Assembly (NCBI RefSeq): GCF_007828035.1
Contig: NZ_VITV01000020.1
Coordinates: forward strand, 1-64,000
Source: Nitrospirillum amazonense
GTDB taxonomy: Bacteria; Pseudomonadota; Alphaproteobacteria; Azospirillales; Azospirillaceae
Length of the DNA: 64,000 nt
Direction of reading: 5' to 3'
Shown here: positions 17,192-26,495 of the stretch, piece by piece
Layout of the letters: the number at the start of each line of letters is the position of its first letter
Numbering within the stretch: position 1 is the stretch's first letter
The notes under the pieces: generated by a model
The model's input: only the letters and a program-made list of their open reading frames with translations
What the model was told of the DNA's origin: nothing
Database searches by the model: none
Program-made: the position numbers and the translations under genes

Positions 17192-18292
17192 ATGGCGGAC
17201 GGCGCCCTGACACCCATGGCCAACGGGACCCCCGGCACGATGATGCCGGCGAGCGGCCGGTCGCCACTGGTCGATCCCTTCGGCCGGTCCATCCGGTACC
17301 TGCGCGTTTCCGTGACCGACCGCTGCGACTTCCGCTGCGTCTACTGCATGGCGGAGGAGATGACCTTCCTGCCCAAGGCGGAAGTGCTGTCGCTGGAAGA
17401 GCTGGAGCGGCTGTGCGGCGCCTTCATCCAGACGGGCGTGCGCAAGCTGCGCCTGACGGGGGGCGAGCCCCTGGTGCGCCGGGGCATCATGGACCTGATC
17501 CGCCGCTTGGGCCGCCACTTGGATACCGGCGCCTTGGACGAGCTGACGCTGACCACCAACGGCAGCCAGTTGGCCAAGTACGCGACCGAACTGTACGCCG
17601 CCGGGGTGCGCCGCGTGAACGTCAGCCTGGACACGCTGGACCCCGACCGCTTCCAGGCCATCACCCGCTGGGGCAAGCTGGCCCCGGTGCTGGATGGCAT
17701 CAAGGCAGCCAAGGACGCCGGCCTCTCCGTCAAGATCAACTGCGTGGCCCTGCGCGGGGTGAATGACGGCGAGGTGCACGACCTGGTCGCCTGGTGCGGG
17801 CGGGAGGGTCATGACCTAACCTTCATCGAGGTCATGCCCCTGGGCGACATGGACAGCGGTGACGCCGGGGGTGCCAACCAGGGCGGCACGGTGCGGGCGG
17901 ACCAGTATTGGCCCCTGTCCATGCTGCGCGCCGAACTGGCCAAGCGCTGGACCCTGACCGACCTGCCCATCAGCACCGGCGGTCCCGCCCGCTATGCCCG
18001 GGTGGCGGAAACCGGCGGCCGCGTCGGCTTCATCACCCCCATGACCCATAATTTCTGCGAAAGCTGCAACCGGGTGCGGCTGACCTGCACCGGCATGCTG
18101 TACATGTGCCTGGGCCAGGACGACGCCGCCGACCTGCGCGCTGTGATGCGTGGCGCGCCCGGTGACGACGACGCCCTGCTGGCCGCCATCAAGGAGGCCA
18201 TCGCCCGCAAGCCCAAGGGCCATGACTTCATTATCGACCGCCGCCAGAAGGCGCCGGCCGTCTCCCGGCACATGAGCGTCACGGGCGGCTGA
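17192..18292 (+). CDS. moaA: GTP 3',8-cyclase (molybdenum cofactor biosynthesis protein A)
   Basis: This radical-SAM enzyme of about 366 residues converts GTP into (8S)-3',8-cyclo-GTP, the first step of molybdopterin synthesis (with MoaC). The N-terminal cluster motif is Cys45, Cys49 and Cys52 (CDFRCVYC), followed by [11 protein letters not shown]. The second 4Fe-4S site near the C-terminus is [14 protein letters not shown] with a further Cys. The C-terminal double-Gly tail (VTGG) needed for activity is present. ATG 17192 was chosen; a TTG at 17174 is possible. The other moa genes are not in this window. Confidence 0.96.
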   Translation: MADGALTPMANGTPGTMMPASGRSPLVDPFGRSIRYLRVSVTDRCDFRCVYCMAEEMTFLPKAEVLSLEELERLCGAFIQTGVRKLRLTGGEPLVRRGIMDLIRRLGRHLDTGALDELTLTTNGSQLAKYATELYAAGVRRVNVSLDTLDPDRFQAITRWGKLAPVLDGIKAAKDAGLSVKINCVALRGVNDGEVHDLVAWCGREGHDLTFIEVMPLGDMDSGDAGGANQGGTVRADQYWPLSMLRAELAKRWTLTDLPISTGGPARYARVAETGGRVGFITPMTHNFCESCNRVRLTCTGMLYMCLGQDDAADLRAVMRGAPGDDDALLAAIKEAIARKPKGHDFIIDRRQKAPAVSRHMSVTGG

Positions 18293-18452
18293 GGCCGGCA
18301 CCACCTTCGCGATCCATTCTCAAAGACACCGGTTTCCGGGGCAGCTGGGCATTTCCTTTGCCCGGAGCAATCCGTTAAGGTGTGCGTCCGTTTCGGTCAA
18401 AAGGCCCGCCCTTCCCTCCCTCCCCCGAGTCCTGGACCCAGGCGAAAGCGCC

Positions 18453-19325
18453 ATGCTCGACGAACCCACACGCCCCGCCGCCTCCCCGCCGGGCCCAGCC
18501 GGCCAGGCGCCCGTCCCGGCAGCGGCGGAGGCAACCGCGCAATGCGCCCCGGTGCCCCTACCCGCCAAGCCGGGCTTCTGCATCGTGGCGGCGGAGACGC
18601 CGGAGGCGGAGGCCGCGCGCGCCACATTGTCGGAGCGCTATCGCACCGTGCGGGCGGAGGACGCGGACGTCATCATCGCACTGGGCGGCGACGGTTTCCT
18701 GCTGGAAACGCTGCACCGCCATCTGCCCTTGTGCAAACCCGTCTACGGCATGAACCGGGGCTCAGTCGGCTTCCTGCTCAACAACTTCAGCCCCCGGGGC
18801 CTGACCGACCGCGTGCGCCGGGCACAGCGCGTGGCGCTGAACCCGCTGCGCATGGTCGCCGTCAACGCCCAGGGCCGGCATGAGGCGCTGGCCTTCAACG
18901 AGGTGTCGCTGCTGCGTGAGACGCGCCAAGCCGCCAAGCTGCGCATCAGCGTCGATGGGGTGGAGCGCCTGCCGGAACTGGCCTGCGACGGCGCCCTGGT
19001 GTCCACCCCCGCCGGCAGCACGGCCTACAACCTGTCGGCCCATGGCCCCATCGTGCCCCTGGGCGCCGGCATCCTGGCGCTGACCCCCATCAGCGCCTTC
19101 CGCCCCCGCCGCTGGCGCGGCGCTCTGCTGCCCCACACCGCCAAGCTGCAGTTCGACATCCTGGAAGGCGCCAAACGCCCCGTCAGCGCCGTGGCCGACT
19201 TCACCGAAATCCGCGACGTGGCCCGCGTGGAGGTCTGCGAGGACCGCAGCGTGGCGTCCATCCTGCTGTTCGATCCGGAGATGAACCTGGAGGAACGGAT
19301 TTTGAAGGAGCAGTTCACACCTTAG
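18453..19325 (+). CDS. nadK: NAD kinase
   Basis: This 290-residue enzyme phosphorylates NAD to NADP. The ATP/NAD site GGDG is at residues 78-81. [10 protein letters not shown] (NE motif) and the [16 protein letters not shown] block are both diagnostic. The first 38 residues are a Pro/Ala-rich extension not usual for NadK (family length about 255-260), so the true start could be an internal GTG, though no ATG exists before the domain. It is followed 18 bases later by a GNAT gene, probably co-transcribed. Confidence 0.93.
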   Translation: MLDEPTRPAASPPGPAGQAPVPAAAEATAQCAPVPLPAKPGFCIVAAETPEAEAARATLSERYRTVRAEDADVIIALGGDGFLLETLHRHLPLCKPVYGMNRGSVGFLLNNFSPRGLTDRVRRAQRVALNPLRMVAVNAQGRHEALAFNEVSLLRETRQAAKLRISVDGVERLPELACDGALVSTPAGSTAYNLSAHGPIVPLGAGILALTPISAFRPRRWRGALLPHTAKLQFDILEGAKRPVSAVADFTEIRDVARVEVCEDRSVASILLFDPEMNLEERILKEQFTP

Positions 19326-19343
19326 CTGGACCTGGGCCCTCTC

Positions 19344-19817
19344 ATGACATCCATGGCCGGCACCGTGATCCGGATGAGGCGCTCGCTTGATGGGCCATTG
19401 CCCGCCCCGGCTTGGCCGGAGGGTGTACGGCTTACTTCCTTCTCCCCCATGGATGCCCCGGAGGCACACGCCCTCTTCACCATCGGCTACGCCAACGGCG
19501 GAGGCGGCGTGGGCGGCCTCGACGATTGGTGGACCGACCTTTCCACGGACGGCGAGTACGATCCCACGCTGCTTTTCCTGGTGAGGGATTCAGAGGATCG
19601 GTTGGTCGGAGCCGCGCAATGCTGGACCAGCGCCTTTGTGAAGGATCTGGTGGTCCATCCCCTATGGCGCCGTCGCGGTATCGGCCTCGCGCTGCTGTTC
19701 CATGTCTTCGCCTCTTTCCGGGAACGGGGAGCGACTGCGGTGGAGTTGAAGGTGCTGCGCGACAACCCACGCGCCCTCGGCCTTTATGGCCGCGCCGGAA
19801 TGACCGTAAGGGACTGA
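19344..19817 (+). CDS. GNAT family N-acetyltransferase
   Basis: This 157-residue acetyltransferase has the acetyl-CoA motif A: VKDLVVHPLWRRRGIGLALL (about 104-123), with the RRRGIG pyrophosphate loop. Motif B near the end (NPRALGLYGRAGMT) is also clear. The substrate is unknown. A glycine-rich GYANGGGGVGG loop near residues 48-58 is unusual. It lies 18 bases downstream of NAD kinase on the same strand and probably shares its transcript. It ends 28 bases from the convergent amidohydrolase gene. Confidence 0.85.
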   Translation: MTSMAGTVIRMRRSLDGPLPAPAWPEGVRLTSFSPMDAPEAHALFTIGYANGGGGVGGLDDWWTDLSTDGEYDPTLLFLVRDSEDRLVGAAQCWTSAFVKDLVVHPLWRRRGIGLALLFHVFASFRERGATAVELKVLRDNPRALGLYGRAGMTVRD

Positions 19818-19845
19818 CAGTCCGGCTTTCCGCATGGCGGCCCTG

Positions 19846-20706
19846 CTACTCCGCCGCCATACGCCGGTCGCCCACGCGGGCCAGGGCGAAGGCGTGGATG
19901 GCGCGCATCAGGTCTTCCAGGTCGTGGGACAGGCGCCAGTAACCGTCGTGCCGCTCCAGCGTCTCCTCATCCATGTACAGGCGCCGATCGATCTCCAGCT
20001 GCAGGCTGTTGCGGCCGCGGGTGGGGATGCCGTAGCGGCGCACCAGCTCAACCCCCTTGTAGGGATCGTTGTGGCGCACCCGGTAACCCATGCCGCGCAG
20101 GGTGGCGGCCACGAAGCGGGTGAAGGATGGGTCGCAGCAGGCGCCGTCCCGGTCGCCCAGCACAAAATCGGCGCCGGCGTCGCCGGTACCCAGGGTCGGC
20201 ATGGAGTGGCAGTTGATGTGCCAGACCTGGCCGAAGCGGGCGTGCAAGCCGTCCAGCGCCGCCTTCAATTGGGCGTGATAGGGCCGCCAGTAGCGCTCAA
20301 TGCGGGCCTGCACCTCCCTCACCGTCAGCTTGGCGGCGTACAGCGCCTCCCCCGGGCGGCTGACGGTGCGTATCAGACCCATGCCGTGGCGGCTTTTCTC
20401 CGATGGGTTCAGCGGGCCCGGCCAGGAGTCCGCCAGGCAGGCCGGGTCGATGTCGTCCTCCGCCCGATTGACGTCGATGTAGCTGCGCGGGAACAGGGCC
20501 TGCAGCAACGTTGCGCCCAGGACCGGGGCACGGGCGAACAGCTCGTCCACATGCGCGTCTTCCGACTGGCGCAACAGCATGAGCGGGCAGCGGGGGCTGA
20601 AGCCCAGGGGATAGGCGGACCCGCTGTGGGGCGAGTCATAGACGACGGGAACGGGCGTGCCTTCCGGGTCATGGCGCACCAGCACATCATCTATGATGAA
20701 TTTCAT
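19846..20706 (-). CDS. N-formylglutamate amidohydrolase family protein
   Basis: This protein of about 286 residues belongs to the N-formylglutamate amidohydrolase (HutG-type) zinc hydrolases. Family elements are VVYDSPHSGSAYP near the N-terminus, an RSYIDVNR block, HINCHSMPT and LQLEIDRRLYMDE, which together supply the expected metal ligands and catalytic residues. It would release formate from N-formyl-glutamate (histidine degradation), but no hut genes adjoin it. ATG 20706, preceded by GTGAGG, was chosen over an upstream in-frame start. It is divergent from a second deacylase-like gene (185-base gap). Confidence 0.9.
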   Translation of the reverse strand: MKFIIDDVLVRHDPEGTPVPVVYDSPHSGSAYPLGFSPRCPLMLLRQSEDAHVDELFARAPVLGATLLQALFPRSYIDVNRAEDDIDPACLADSWPGPLNPSEKSRHGMGLIRTVSRPGEALYAAKLTVREVQARIERYWRPYHAQLKAALDGLHARFGQVWHINCHSMPTLGTGDAGADFVLGDRDGACCDPSFTRFVAATLRGMGYRVRHNDPYKGVELVRRYGIPTRGRNSLQLEIDRRLYMDEETLERHDGYWRLSHDLEDLMRAIHAFALARVGDRRMAAE

Positions 20707-20891
20707 GCCAACCTCACAACCGCCGATGACGGCGGCAACAAAGCCAGCCGTCATAAGCTTTTACCATAGCGCAGGCTGGGGCATCCCGTCCCTTTCCTTG
20801 ACGCGTCGGACCCGTCACTATTGCTCAACCAGCCCAATACGGAAAAGGCGGCCATGGTTCCAAGGGGTTCGGACCCGACAGTCAGGGATGG

Positions 20892-21917
20892 ATGCTCGTG
20901 ATGTGGGACCGGTTCAGCCAGCCCCCCGGCCCCGCCGCGCCCGAGCCGCCGCTGGCCATGCCGGACCTGCGCGCCCACCGTACGGGCAACACCGGCGTTC
21001 CCTATGTCTGGCGGTTCGAAGCCAAGGGCGAGGGCCCCCACGTCGCCGTCGTCGCCCTGATGCATGGCAACGAGCCTTGCGGCGCCGTGGCCCTGGATCG
21101 GCTGTTGCGCCGGGGGTTGCGGCCGGCGCGCGGCACCTGGACCCTGGCCTTCGCCAACACGGATGCCGCAGCGGGCGGCCGCCTGTTCGGGCCGGCGGGG
21201 ACGCCGGCGCGCTATCTGGACCGCGACATGAACCGCCTGTGGGCCGGCGTCAGGGCGGAGGTGCCCGCCCGGGGCCCGCCGCCGGTCTACCCACAGGGCC
21301 GGGAACAGGCGCGGGTGGCGGCCATCGCCCCTTGGATCCTAACGGCGGACCTATTGCTGGACCTGCATTCCATGCAGGTGCCGTCGCCCGCGCTGACCCT
21401 ATGCGGCCGCTCCCCCCGCGCCCGCGCCCTGGCGGTGGCGCTGGCCGATCCCGGCTGGGTGGTGGCGGACGATGGGCATGCCGACGGCATGCGCCTGATC
21501 GACCATCCCCGCTTCTCCGCCCCGGGCAGCAGCGCCGCCGCCATCCTGATGGAATGCGGCCAGCACTCGGCCCCGGCCGCCGGCGTCCAGGCCTGGCGCG
21601 GCCTGATCCGCTTCCTGGCGCAGTCGGAAACCCTGGACGCCGCCACCGCCCGCACCCTGCTGGCGGAGGCGAACGCCCCCGCCACGCCCGCCAAGCCCAC
21701 CGTGGTGGACGTGACCCACGTCATCCAGGCGGAAACCGATGAGTTCGCCTTCGTGAAGCAATTCCAGGGGCTGGAGCGCATCGCCGTTGGCGGCACCCTG
21801 CTGGCCCTGGACGGCAAGCGCGCCCTGCACACGCCCTACGACGACTGCGTCCTGGTCATGCCCACGCGCACCCCGCGCCGGGGACAAACCACGGTGCGGC
21901 TGGGGCGGATTGTGTGA
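20892..21917 (+). CDS. Succinylglutamate desuccinylase/aspartoacylase-type zinc carboxypeptidase
   Basis: This 341-residue protein is of the M14 AstE/ASPA type. The zinc site is His58-x2-Glu61 in LMHGNEPCG plus the later LDLHSMQ histidine. The catalytic Glu is probably in ILMECGQHS. The last 90 residues form the small beta-barrel domain usual for AstE/aspartoacylases (FAFVKQFQGLERI, GGTLLALDG). It would hydrolyse an N-acyl amino acid; the exact substrate is not determinable. It is divergently placed from an N-formylglutamate amidohydrolase-like gene, and both would deacylate amino acids. ATG at codon 4 is an alternative start. Confidence 0.85.
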   Translation: MLVMWDRFSQPPGPAAPEPPLAMPDLRAHRTGNTGVPYVWRFEAKGEGPHVAVVALMHGNEPCGAVALDRLLRRGLRPARGTWTLAFANTDAAAGGRLFGPAGTPARYLDRDMNRLWAGVRAEVPARGPPPVYPQGREQARVAAIAPWILTADLLLDLHSMQVPSPALTLCGRSPRARALAVALADPGWVVADDGHADGMRLIDHPRFSAPGSSAAAILMECGQHSAPAAGVQAWRGLIRFLAQSETLDAATARTLLAEANAPATPAKPTVVDVTHVIQAETDEFAFVKQFQGLERIAVGGTLLALDGKRALHTPYDDCVLVMPTRTPRRGQTTVRLGRIV

Positions 21918-21929
21918 CGCGGTCGCAGA

Positions 21930-23720
21930 TCACATGAACTGGGCACGGTTCAGCAGGTCGTAGAAATTGCGCAGCACGGCGGCCTTCTCGGCCTCGGTGG
22001 TTAGCCCTTCGACGAATTTTGTGTCGAAGTTGGGCTGGCGCAAATGGCTGATGATCTGGTCGCGCACGATGCGCCGCGCCTTCGGGCTGGCCAGCACCTC
22101 CGCCCCAGCGAACTGCACCAGGCGTGTGGCACGCACCCGCAGGCTGGCGGACGGGTCGTCCAACCGCTCGATCACCCGCCCGTCGACGATATAGGTTGCT
22201 ACCAGGTCATCCAGGCGCGCGCCCAGCTTTTCGCCCATGTCGCCCGGCAGGGCGTCGCCCTCCGTCACCAGGCGATAGAGCGCGGCGCTGGCCTCCATCT
22301 TCGGCTTCAGCGGCAGGGTGCGATCCACCAGGTCGTTCAGTCCGCCCACGCGGTTGGCGATCTCCAGCGCCTGGGCGGCGATGGCGGCACCGTCCTTGGC
22401 GCCCACGTCCGACCGCGCCAGACAGGCCAGGTAGACCAGCCGCTCCGCCCCCGTGGGCAGCAGCTGCAGCACCGATTCCAGTGCCAGCCGGCGCCCCTCG
22501 GCCCCGCCTTGCTCGATGAAACGGTGATAGCCCATCAGCACCGCCTCGGCCATCGCCGGGCCGCCCAGCAGACCGTCGGGCCGCATCAGCCGGTTGACCA
22601 GGTTGCGATACTTGGCGATCTGGTGCAGCGGCTCGCCATGCGACAGGCGCTGGGTGCCCCGCACCTGGCGGCGCAGGAAATCCAGCAGTACCGCGCGGGT
22701 CTCGTTGCCATGGGGCCCCGCCGCCCAGCGGCTGATGGCCGCCGTGCAGGGCGGCGACATCTCGACCCCCTGGGGCTCGAACGTGCCGCCGATCAGATCG
22801 ATCATGCGGTTCAGGGCCGTCATCAGGTCCGGCTGGCGGCCCAGCATGTCGCGCACCATGTCGGGCGCGACCAGCACATCGGCCAGCAGCTGGTCCAGCA
22901 GGGCCGCGTCGTCGGCCGGCAGGCTGTCGTCCGACGCCAGGTCGATCAGCAGTTCTGCCTTGCCCAGCAGGCCGCGGATGTTCACCAGGTCGCGGCAGAC
23001 GATGACCTTGCCGAGATAGGCAGCCTCTTCCGCCGCCGCGTCGGGGCTGGCGGCCGTGGCCGTGCCCAGGATCTCGTCCACCTGGCGCATGGTGGCGGCG
23101 AAGCCGATTTCCTTCGGGTAGGGCAAGGCGCGGTTGGCCACCGCCTTCTCCGCCCGCTGTCGCAATTCCTCCAGCACGCCCAGGATGACGTCGCGGCGGG
23201 CGCGGCTATCCTCTCCCGTCTCCTTGCTTTGCAGGGTGGCGATGCGGCTGACGGCGTTGGGGACCAACGCCTCGAAGTTCAGGACGCGCTTGGCCTCACC
23301 GGCGTTGTGCAACAACTCGGACGCGGTGACGCCTTTCTCATCCAGATACTGGCGCAGCACGCGGGAGATCAGCACCCGGCTGTCGAAGGCCAGGTACTCC
23401 TGCGGCATCTTGCAATAGTGCGCCTCCTCCACCGGGACCGGAGCAATGGGACGCTTGGGTTCCTGCCGGTATTCCGTATGGATGATGGTATCGACGGTCT
23501 CCCCGCCACGGCCGGGGCGCACGAATTCGCGGATGATGCGCACGCCGGTGCGGTTGGGTAGGATACGCGCGGCCAGTGCCCGCGCATCCTCCTCCTTGCG
23601 GCAGATCTGCTCGGTGATCCAATGGTCGTCCTTCAGGTATTGCACCTCGAAGGAAACGCCACGCGGCTCGCTCAACGGCGGCGGTCTGTCCGCCTTGTCC
23701 TGCAGCAATCCCAAGACCAT
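21930..23720 (-). CDS. Large conserved-looking protein of unknown function
   Basis: This 596-residue protein could not be assigned. A short N-terminal beta-rich module (about 18-75, FEVQYLKDDHWITEQICRKE then GVRIIREF) precedes a long helical region. That region has Leu-rich segments resembling HEAT/TPR-like superhelices and ends DLLNRAQFM. It has no signal peptide and no transmembrane segment, so it is probably cytoplasmic. Composition and codon use match the neighbours, so it is a real gene rather than a chance frame. It ends 12 bases from the convergent desuccinylase-like gene. No operon partner is seen. Confidence 0.8.
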   Translation of the reverse strand: MVLGLLQDKADRPPPLSEPRGVSFEVQYLKDDHWITEQICRKEEDARALAARILPNRTGVRIIREFVRPGRGGETVDTIIHTEYRQEPKRPIAPVPVEEAHYCKMPQEYLAFDSRVLISRVLRQYLDEKGVTASELLHNAGEAKRVLNFEALVPNAVSRIATLQSKETGEDSRARRDVILGVLEELRQRAEKAVANRALPYPKEIGFAATMRQVDEILGTATAASPDAAAEEAAYLGKVIVCRDLVNIRGLLGKAELLIDLASDDSLPADDAALLDQLLADVLVAPDMVRDMLGRQPDLMTALNRMIDLIGGTFEPQGVEMSPPCTAAISRWAAGPHGNETRAVLLDFLRRQVRGTQRLSHGEPLHQIAKYRNLVNRLMRPDGLLGGPAMAEAVLMGYHRFIEQGGAEGRRLALESVLQLLPTGAERLVYLACLARSDVGAKDGAAIAAQALEIANRVGGLNDLVDRTLPLKPKMEASAALYRLVTEGDALPGDMGEKLGARLDDLVATYIVDGRVIERLDDPSASLRVRATRLVQFAGAEVLASPKARRIVRDQIISHLRQPNFDTKFVEGLTTEAEKAAVLRNFYDLLNRAQFM

Positions 23721-23939
23721 CGCCCGCCCCGATCGGCAATAGCGCCCATGGGACGGGAAGCCCCTCCCCGTCCTCGCCAGGCCATCTTCCGGCCCATTGG
23801 CAGCCCCGCCCCTAAGCCGAACGCACCACCGATGTATGGATGCTGCCTAAAGGGTGACGCCGCCCAAGTGGGTAGTCAACCGAATGATGTATGCCGGCCG
23901 GGGGAGAGGTGCGCTTTTTTACCTCGATTGAACAGGGCG

Positions 23940-24431
23940 TTAACGCTCCGGCTTGCCCTTCGTCCAAGTGGGGTTGGCGTTGAACAGCGGCACCGTTGAA
24001 ATGGCCATCTTGGCCGACGCGTCCTTCACCTGGCGGCTGTAGACGACGTAGATCAGGGTGTCGTTGGCCCGGTCATAGATTCGCCGGACGGCGATGGACT
24101 TGAAGATCAGGCTCTTGCGCTCGGAAAACACCTCCTCGCCATGCTTGGAGGTGTCGATCTTGCCGATGACGATGGGGCCCGTCTGGCGGCAGGAGATGGA
24201 GGTGTTGGACGGGTCTTCGAACCAGTTGCCCTTGCGCAGCCGGTCGATGACACTGCGCGAGAAGCTGACGATGTGGCAGGTCACGCCCTGAATGTCCGGG
24301 TCGGGCACCGCCTCCACCGTCAGTTCATTGCCCGTCCAGTCGTTGCTGAACGACCCCACCTCGTCGGCGCGGGAGGCACCCGCCGCCAAGCCGGCAAGCG
24401 TCAGGGCGGCGGCAAGCAGCAGGCGCCTCAA
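23940..24431 (-). CDS. creA: CreA family secreted protein
   Basis: This 163-residue CreA-like protein has an N-terminal signal peptide (RRLLLAAALTLAGLAAGASRA, cleaved before DEVG). The mature part follows the family: WTGNELTVEAVPDPDIQGVTC, shown as family text, then HIVSFSRS, SNTSISCRQTGPI and a YVVYSRQV block. The two Cys probably form a disulfide. The function of CreA is unknown. The start is a TTG at 24431 that overlaps the stop of the upstream HRDC-type gene (TTGA), so translation is coupled. No ATG is available in frame near the signal peptide. Confidence 0.88.
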   Translation of the reverse strand: MRRLLLAAALTLAGLAAGASRADEVGSFSNDWTGNELTVEAVPDPDIQGVTCHIVSFSRSVIDRLRKGNWFEDPSNTSISCRQTGPIVIGKIDTSKHGEEVFSERKSLIFKSIAVRRIYDRANDTLIYVVYSRQVKDASAKMAISTVPLFNANPTWTKGKPER

Positions 24432-24844
24432 TTGGTCAACTCTTCCATGGTCTGGCGGACGATCTGCACGATCTGACCGCCGCGGCCGGCCACGTCGAAA
24501 CCCGCGGCGCTGCTGATGACCGACAACTCGATCTCCGTCGTAGGAGCATAACGGGCAATCTCCGCCACCACGACGTTGGACAGGACCTCTTCCTTGTCCA
24601 CGCCCAGCGACTTGGCAACCTCGGTCCGCCAGCTGTTGATGGCAGAGATGATGGCCGATTCGATCTGGGCGGTTTCCTCCTTGCGGCGCAGGTCCCGGTA
24701 CTGGACCAGCACGCGCCAAGCCCCATCGGCATAGGCGGTGTCGATGCGCGAAACCTCCACCGTACGCAGGAACGAGGCCAGGCGGGTCTCGTCCTCGTCA
24801 TGCGCGGCGTCACGGATGGAGAAGGTGCGGATTTCCAAGGTCAT
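24428..24844 (-). CDS. Stand-alone HRDC-domain protein
   Basis: This 138-residue protein has an HRDC-like C-terminal half: AINSWRTEVAKSLGV, then SNVVVAEIARYAPTTEIEL and a glycine-containing final helix (GQIVQIVRQTMEEL). HRDC domains normally sit at the C-terminus of RecQ helicases and RNase D, where they contact nucleic acid. Here the domain stands without a helicase or nuclease. The first 60 residues form a small separate beta-alpha module (VEVSRIDTAYADGAWRVLVQY, in effect two strands). It is coupled to creA by overlapping stop/start codons. Confidence 0.7.
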   Translation of the reverse strand: MTLEIRTFSIRDAAHDEDETRLASFLRTVEVSRIDTAYADGAWRVLVQYRDLRRKEETAQIESAIISAINSWRTEVAKSLGVDKEEVLSNVVVAEIARYAPTTEIELSVISSAAGFDVAGRGGQIVQIVRQTMEELTN

Positions 24845-25125
24845 GCGCTGTCCCGGTCAGAGGGCCCGGAGGGGGTCCGCCCGGCACCGGGCCGGCGGGC
24901 CACATCCATGGATATCCGGCAATATAACCGAGGCAGGGGCGCTTGACAGGGGGCTGAGGCATCGCCACGAAGGTTTTTCGGGGTGGGCTTGCGGATTTTC
25001 GCCTCGCGTGCGCCTGCGGATTTCACTATCACCAGCCCGATCGTTCGCCGGCCGACGGGTCCCACAGGCCCCGGCATCCCGGCGGATGGTCCTGTTCCGC
25101 CGCCGCAGCCCAAGGAAAACGACCC

Positions 25126-25443
25126 ATGCCTACGATCCACGTTATCGATGCCGATGGCGCGGAGCACGTCATCGAGGGGGATATGAAGGCCTCCGTGATG
25201 GAAAACCTGTGCGATCACGACTTGCCGCTGGACGCCGACTGCGGCGGTTCCTGCGCCTGCGCCACCTGCCATGTCCTGGTGGACGCCGGCTGGACCGCCC
25301 GCCTGCCCCCACCCAGCCTGGATGAACAGGCCTTGCTGGAGGAGGAGCCGACCTACCAGCCCGGCCGCTCTCGCCTGTCCTGCCAGATCGACTTCAAGCC
25401 CGAACTGGACGGCTTGCGCCTGACATTGCTGCCGCGCCGCTGA
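25126..25443 (+). CDS. Adrenodoxin-type 2Fe-2S ferredoxin
   Basis: This 105-residue ferredoxin carries the cluster ligands Cys39, Cys45, Cys48 (CGGSCACATC) and Cys86 (LSCQI), the adrenodoxin/ISC-Fdx arrangement, with an extra Cys43 inside the loop. The acidic patch around residues 66-76 (DEQALLEEE) is the usual partner-binding face. It could donate electrons to Fe-S assembly, a P450 or another oxygenase; no such gene or isc/suf cluster is adjacent. It is monocistronic, with a terminator hairpin beyond a small tandem repeat. Confidence 0.92.
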   Translation: MPTIHVIDADGAEHVIEGDMKASVMENLCDHDLPLDADCGGSCACATCHVLVDAGWTARLPPPSLDEQALLEEEPTYQPGRSRLSCQIDFKPELDGLRLTLLPRR

Positions 25444-25444
25444 G

Positions 25445-25480
25445 GTCGGTGACCCGTGTAAAGTCGGTGACCCGTGTAAA
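25445..25480. repeat. Perfect 18-bp tandem duplication
   Basis: GTCGGTGACCCGTGTAAA occurs twice in direct succession, 25445-25462 and 25463-25480, between the ferredoxin stop codon and its terminator. It is exact, so either recent or maintained. Confidence 0.95.
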
Positions 25481-25482
25481 GA

Positions 25483-25518
25483 CGAAGGGCGCCGGTGATC
25501 CCTCACCGGCGCCCTTCG
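25483..25518. terminator. Terminator between the convergent ferredoxin and SapC-like genes
   Basis: A 16-bp perfect inverted repeat (25483-25498 with 25503-25518) with a 4-base loop lies 40 bases after the ferredoxin stop and 22 bases after the SapC-like stop on the other strand. It can serve both directions. T-runs on either side are weak. Confidence 0.7.
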
Positions 25519-25539
25519 CGTTCATGGGGTCTATCGACC

Positions 25540-26307
25540 TCAGGCCTTCTTGGCCAGTATCCGCTCGGACGCCAGTTCCGCCAGGATGCTCCAGCGGGAC
25601 AGCGAGATGAAGTGGGAATAGACCAGGCCCAGGTAGCCGCGCTTGCGCCAGTCCAGGAACACATCGTCCGGCAGCTCGTTGAACTTCTTCTCATCGATGA
25701 TGGTGAAGCCCGTGAGGGTCATGCGGCTGTTGTCGTGCGACAGCGTGAGATCCAGGCGCTGTTCCACCAGCAGGCCGCGGTCGTGCAGTTCCTTGCAGAA
25801 CGCGCTGGTGGCGACGGCGGACTGGTTGAAGGTGGCGCAGAAGTTCAGGGCGTCGTTGCCCGCGGCGCCGGCCTTGTCACCTTCGAACAGGGGGACGTCA
25901 CCGTCCGGACCCACCAGGTTGGCATCCTCTTCCAGGCACAGCACCAGGCGCTCCCGGTCCGGGGTCTCCATCATCAGGAAGGGGTAGCGGCGGACATAGG
26001 CCGGGATCGGCGTGTTCTTGCGCCAGTTGCCCTCACCGTCGACGAACAGGTTCTCGTCCGGGCGCACGCCGGTCAGAACCACCGCGGCCGGGTTGTTGCC
26101 CAGGGTGAAGACGATGGGGTAGTGGCCGTTGAGGGAGATGAACTCCTCGCCCACGATCGGAATGGCGTTGGCGTTGGCAGCGTAAGAGAACGTCCGCTGC
26201 TGCTTCAGCTTCCAGTCCCCGTGACGGCTGATGTCGACGGGAACGGGCTCCCGATAGAACGGAGGCATCTGGCCGGCTTCGGAATTGGCGGCGGCGGCGT
26301 CGGTCAT
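25540..26307 (-). CDS. SapC family protein
   Basis: This protein of about 255 residues matches the SapC family, named for a Caulobacter/Campylobacter S-layer-region gene. The pattern is a Pro-rich start (PPFYREPVPVD), NAIPIVGEEF, YPIVFT, an EGNWRKNTPIPAYVRRYPF block and a C-terminal DWRKRGYLGLVYSHFIS. The real function is unknown: it has no signal peptide or membrane helix and many homologues lie away from S-layer genes. ATG 26307 is preferred over an upstream TTG. It is monocistronic and convergent with the ferredoxin gene. Confidence 0.88.
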   Translation of the reverse strand: MTDAAAANSEAGQMPPFYREPVPVDISRHGDWKLKQQRTFSYAANANAIPIVGEEFISLNGHYPIVFTLGNNPAAVVLTGVRPDENLFVDGEGNWRKNTPIPAYVRRYPFLMMETPDRERLVLCLEEDANLVGPDGDVPLFEGDKAGAAGNDALNFCATFNQSAVATSAFCKELHDRGLLVEQRLDLTLSHDNSRMTLTGFTIIDEKKFNELPDDVFLDWRKRGYLGLVYSHFISLSRWSILAELASERILAKKA

Positions 26308-26495
26308 GGCAAAAGGTCCTGGTTTACCGGTTAAATTCAAACTGACCGGGAATTGGACCCTGATGTGCGCGCCCTCTCCCCGACAGGATGGGCTCTGGAG
26401 TGCCGGAATTGTATGCGTGAGTCAACAGTCCCGCGACCCAGCCATGACTTGAACGCGTGACGAACTGTGACATGTCCGGCTTTGCGCCGCGCATG

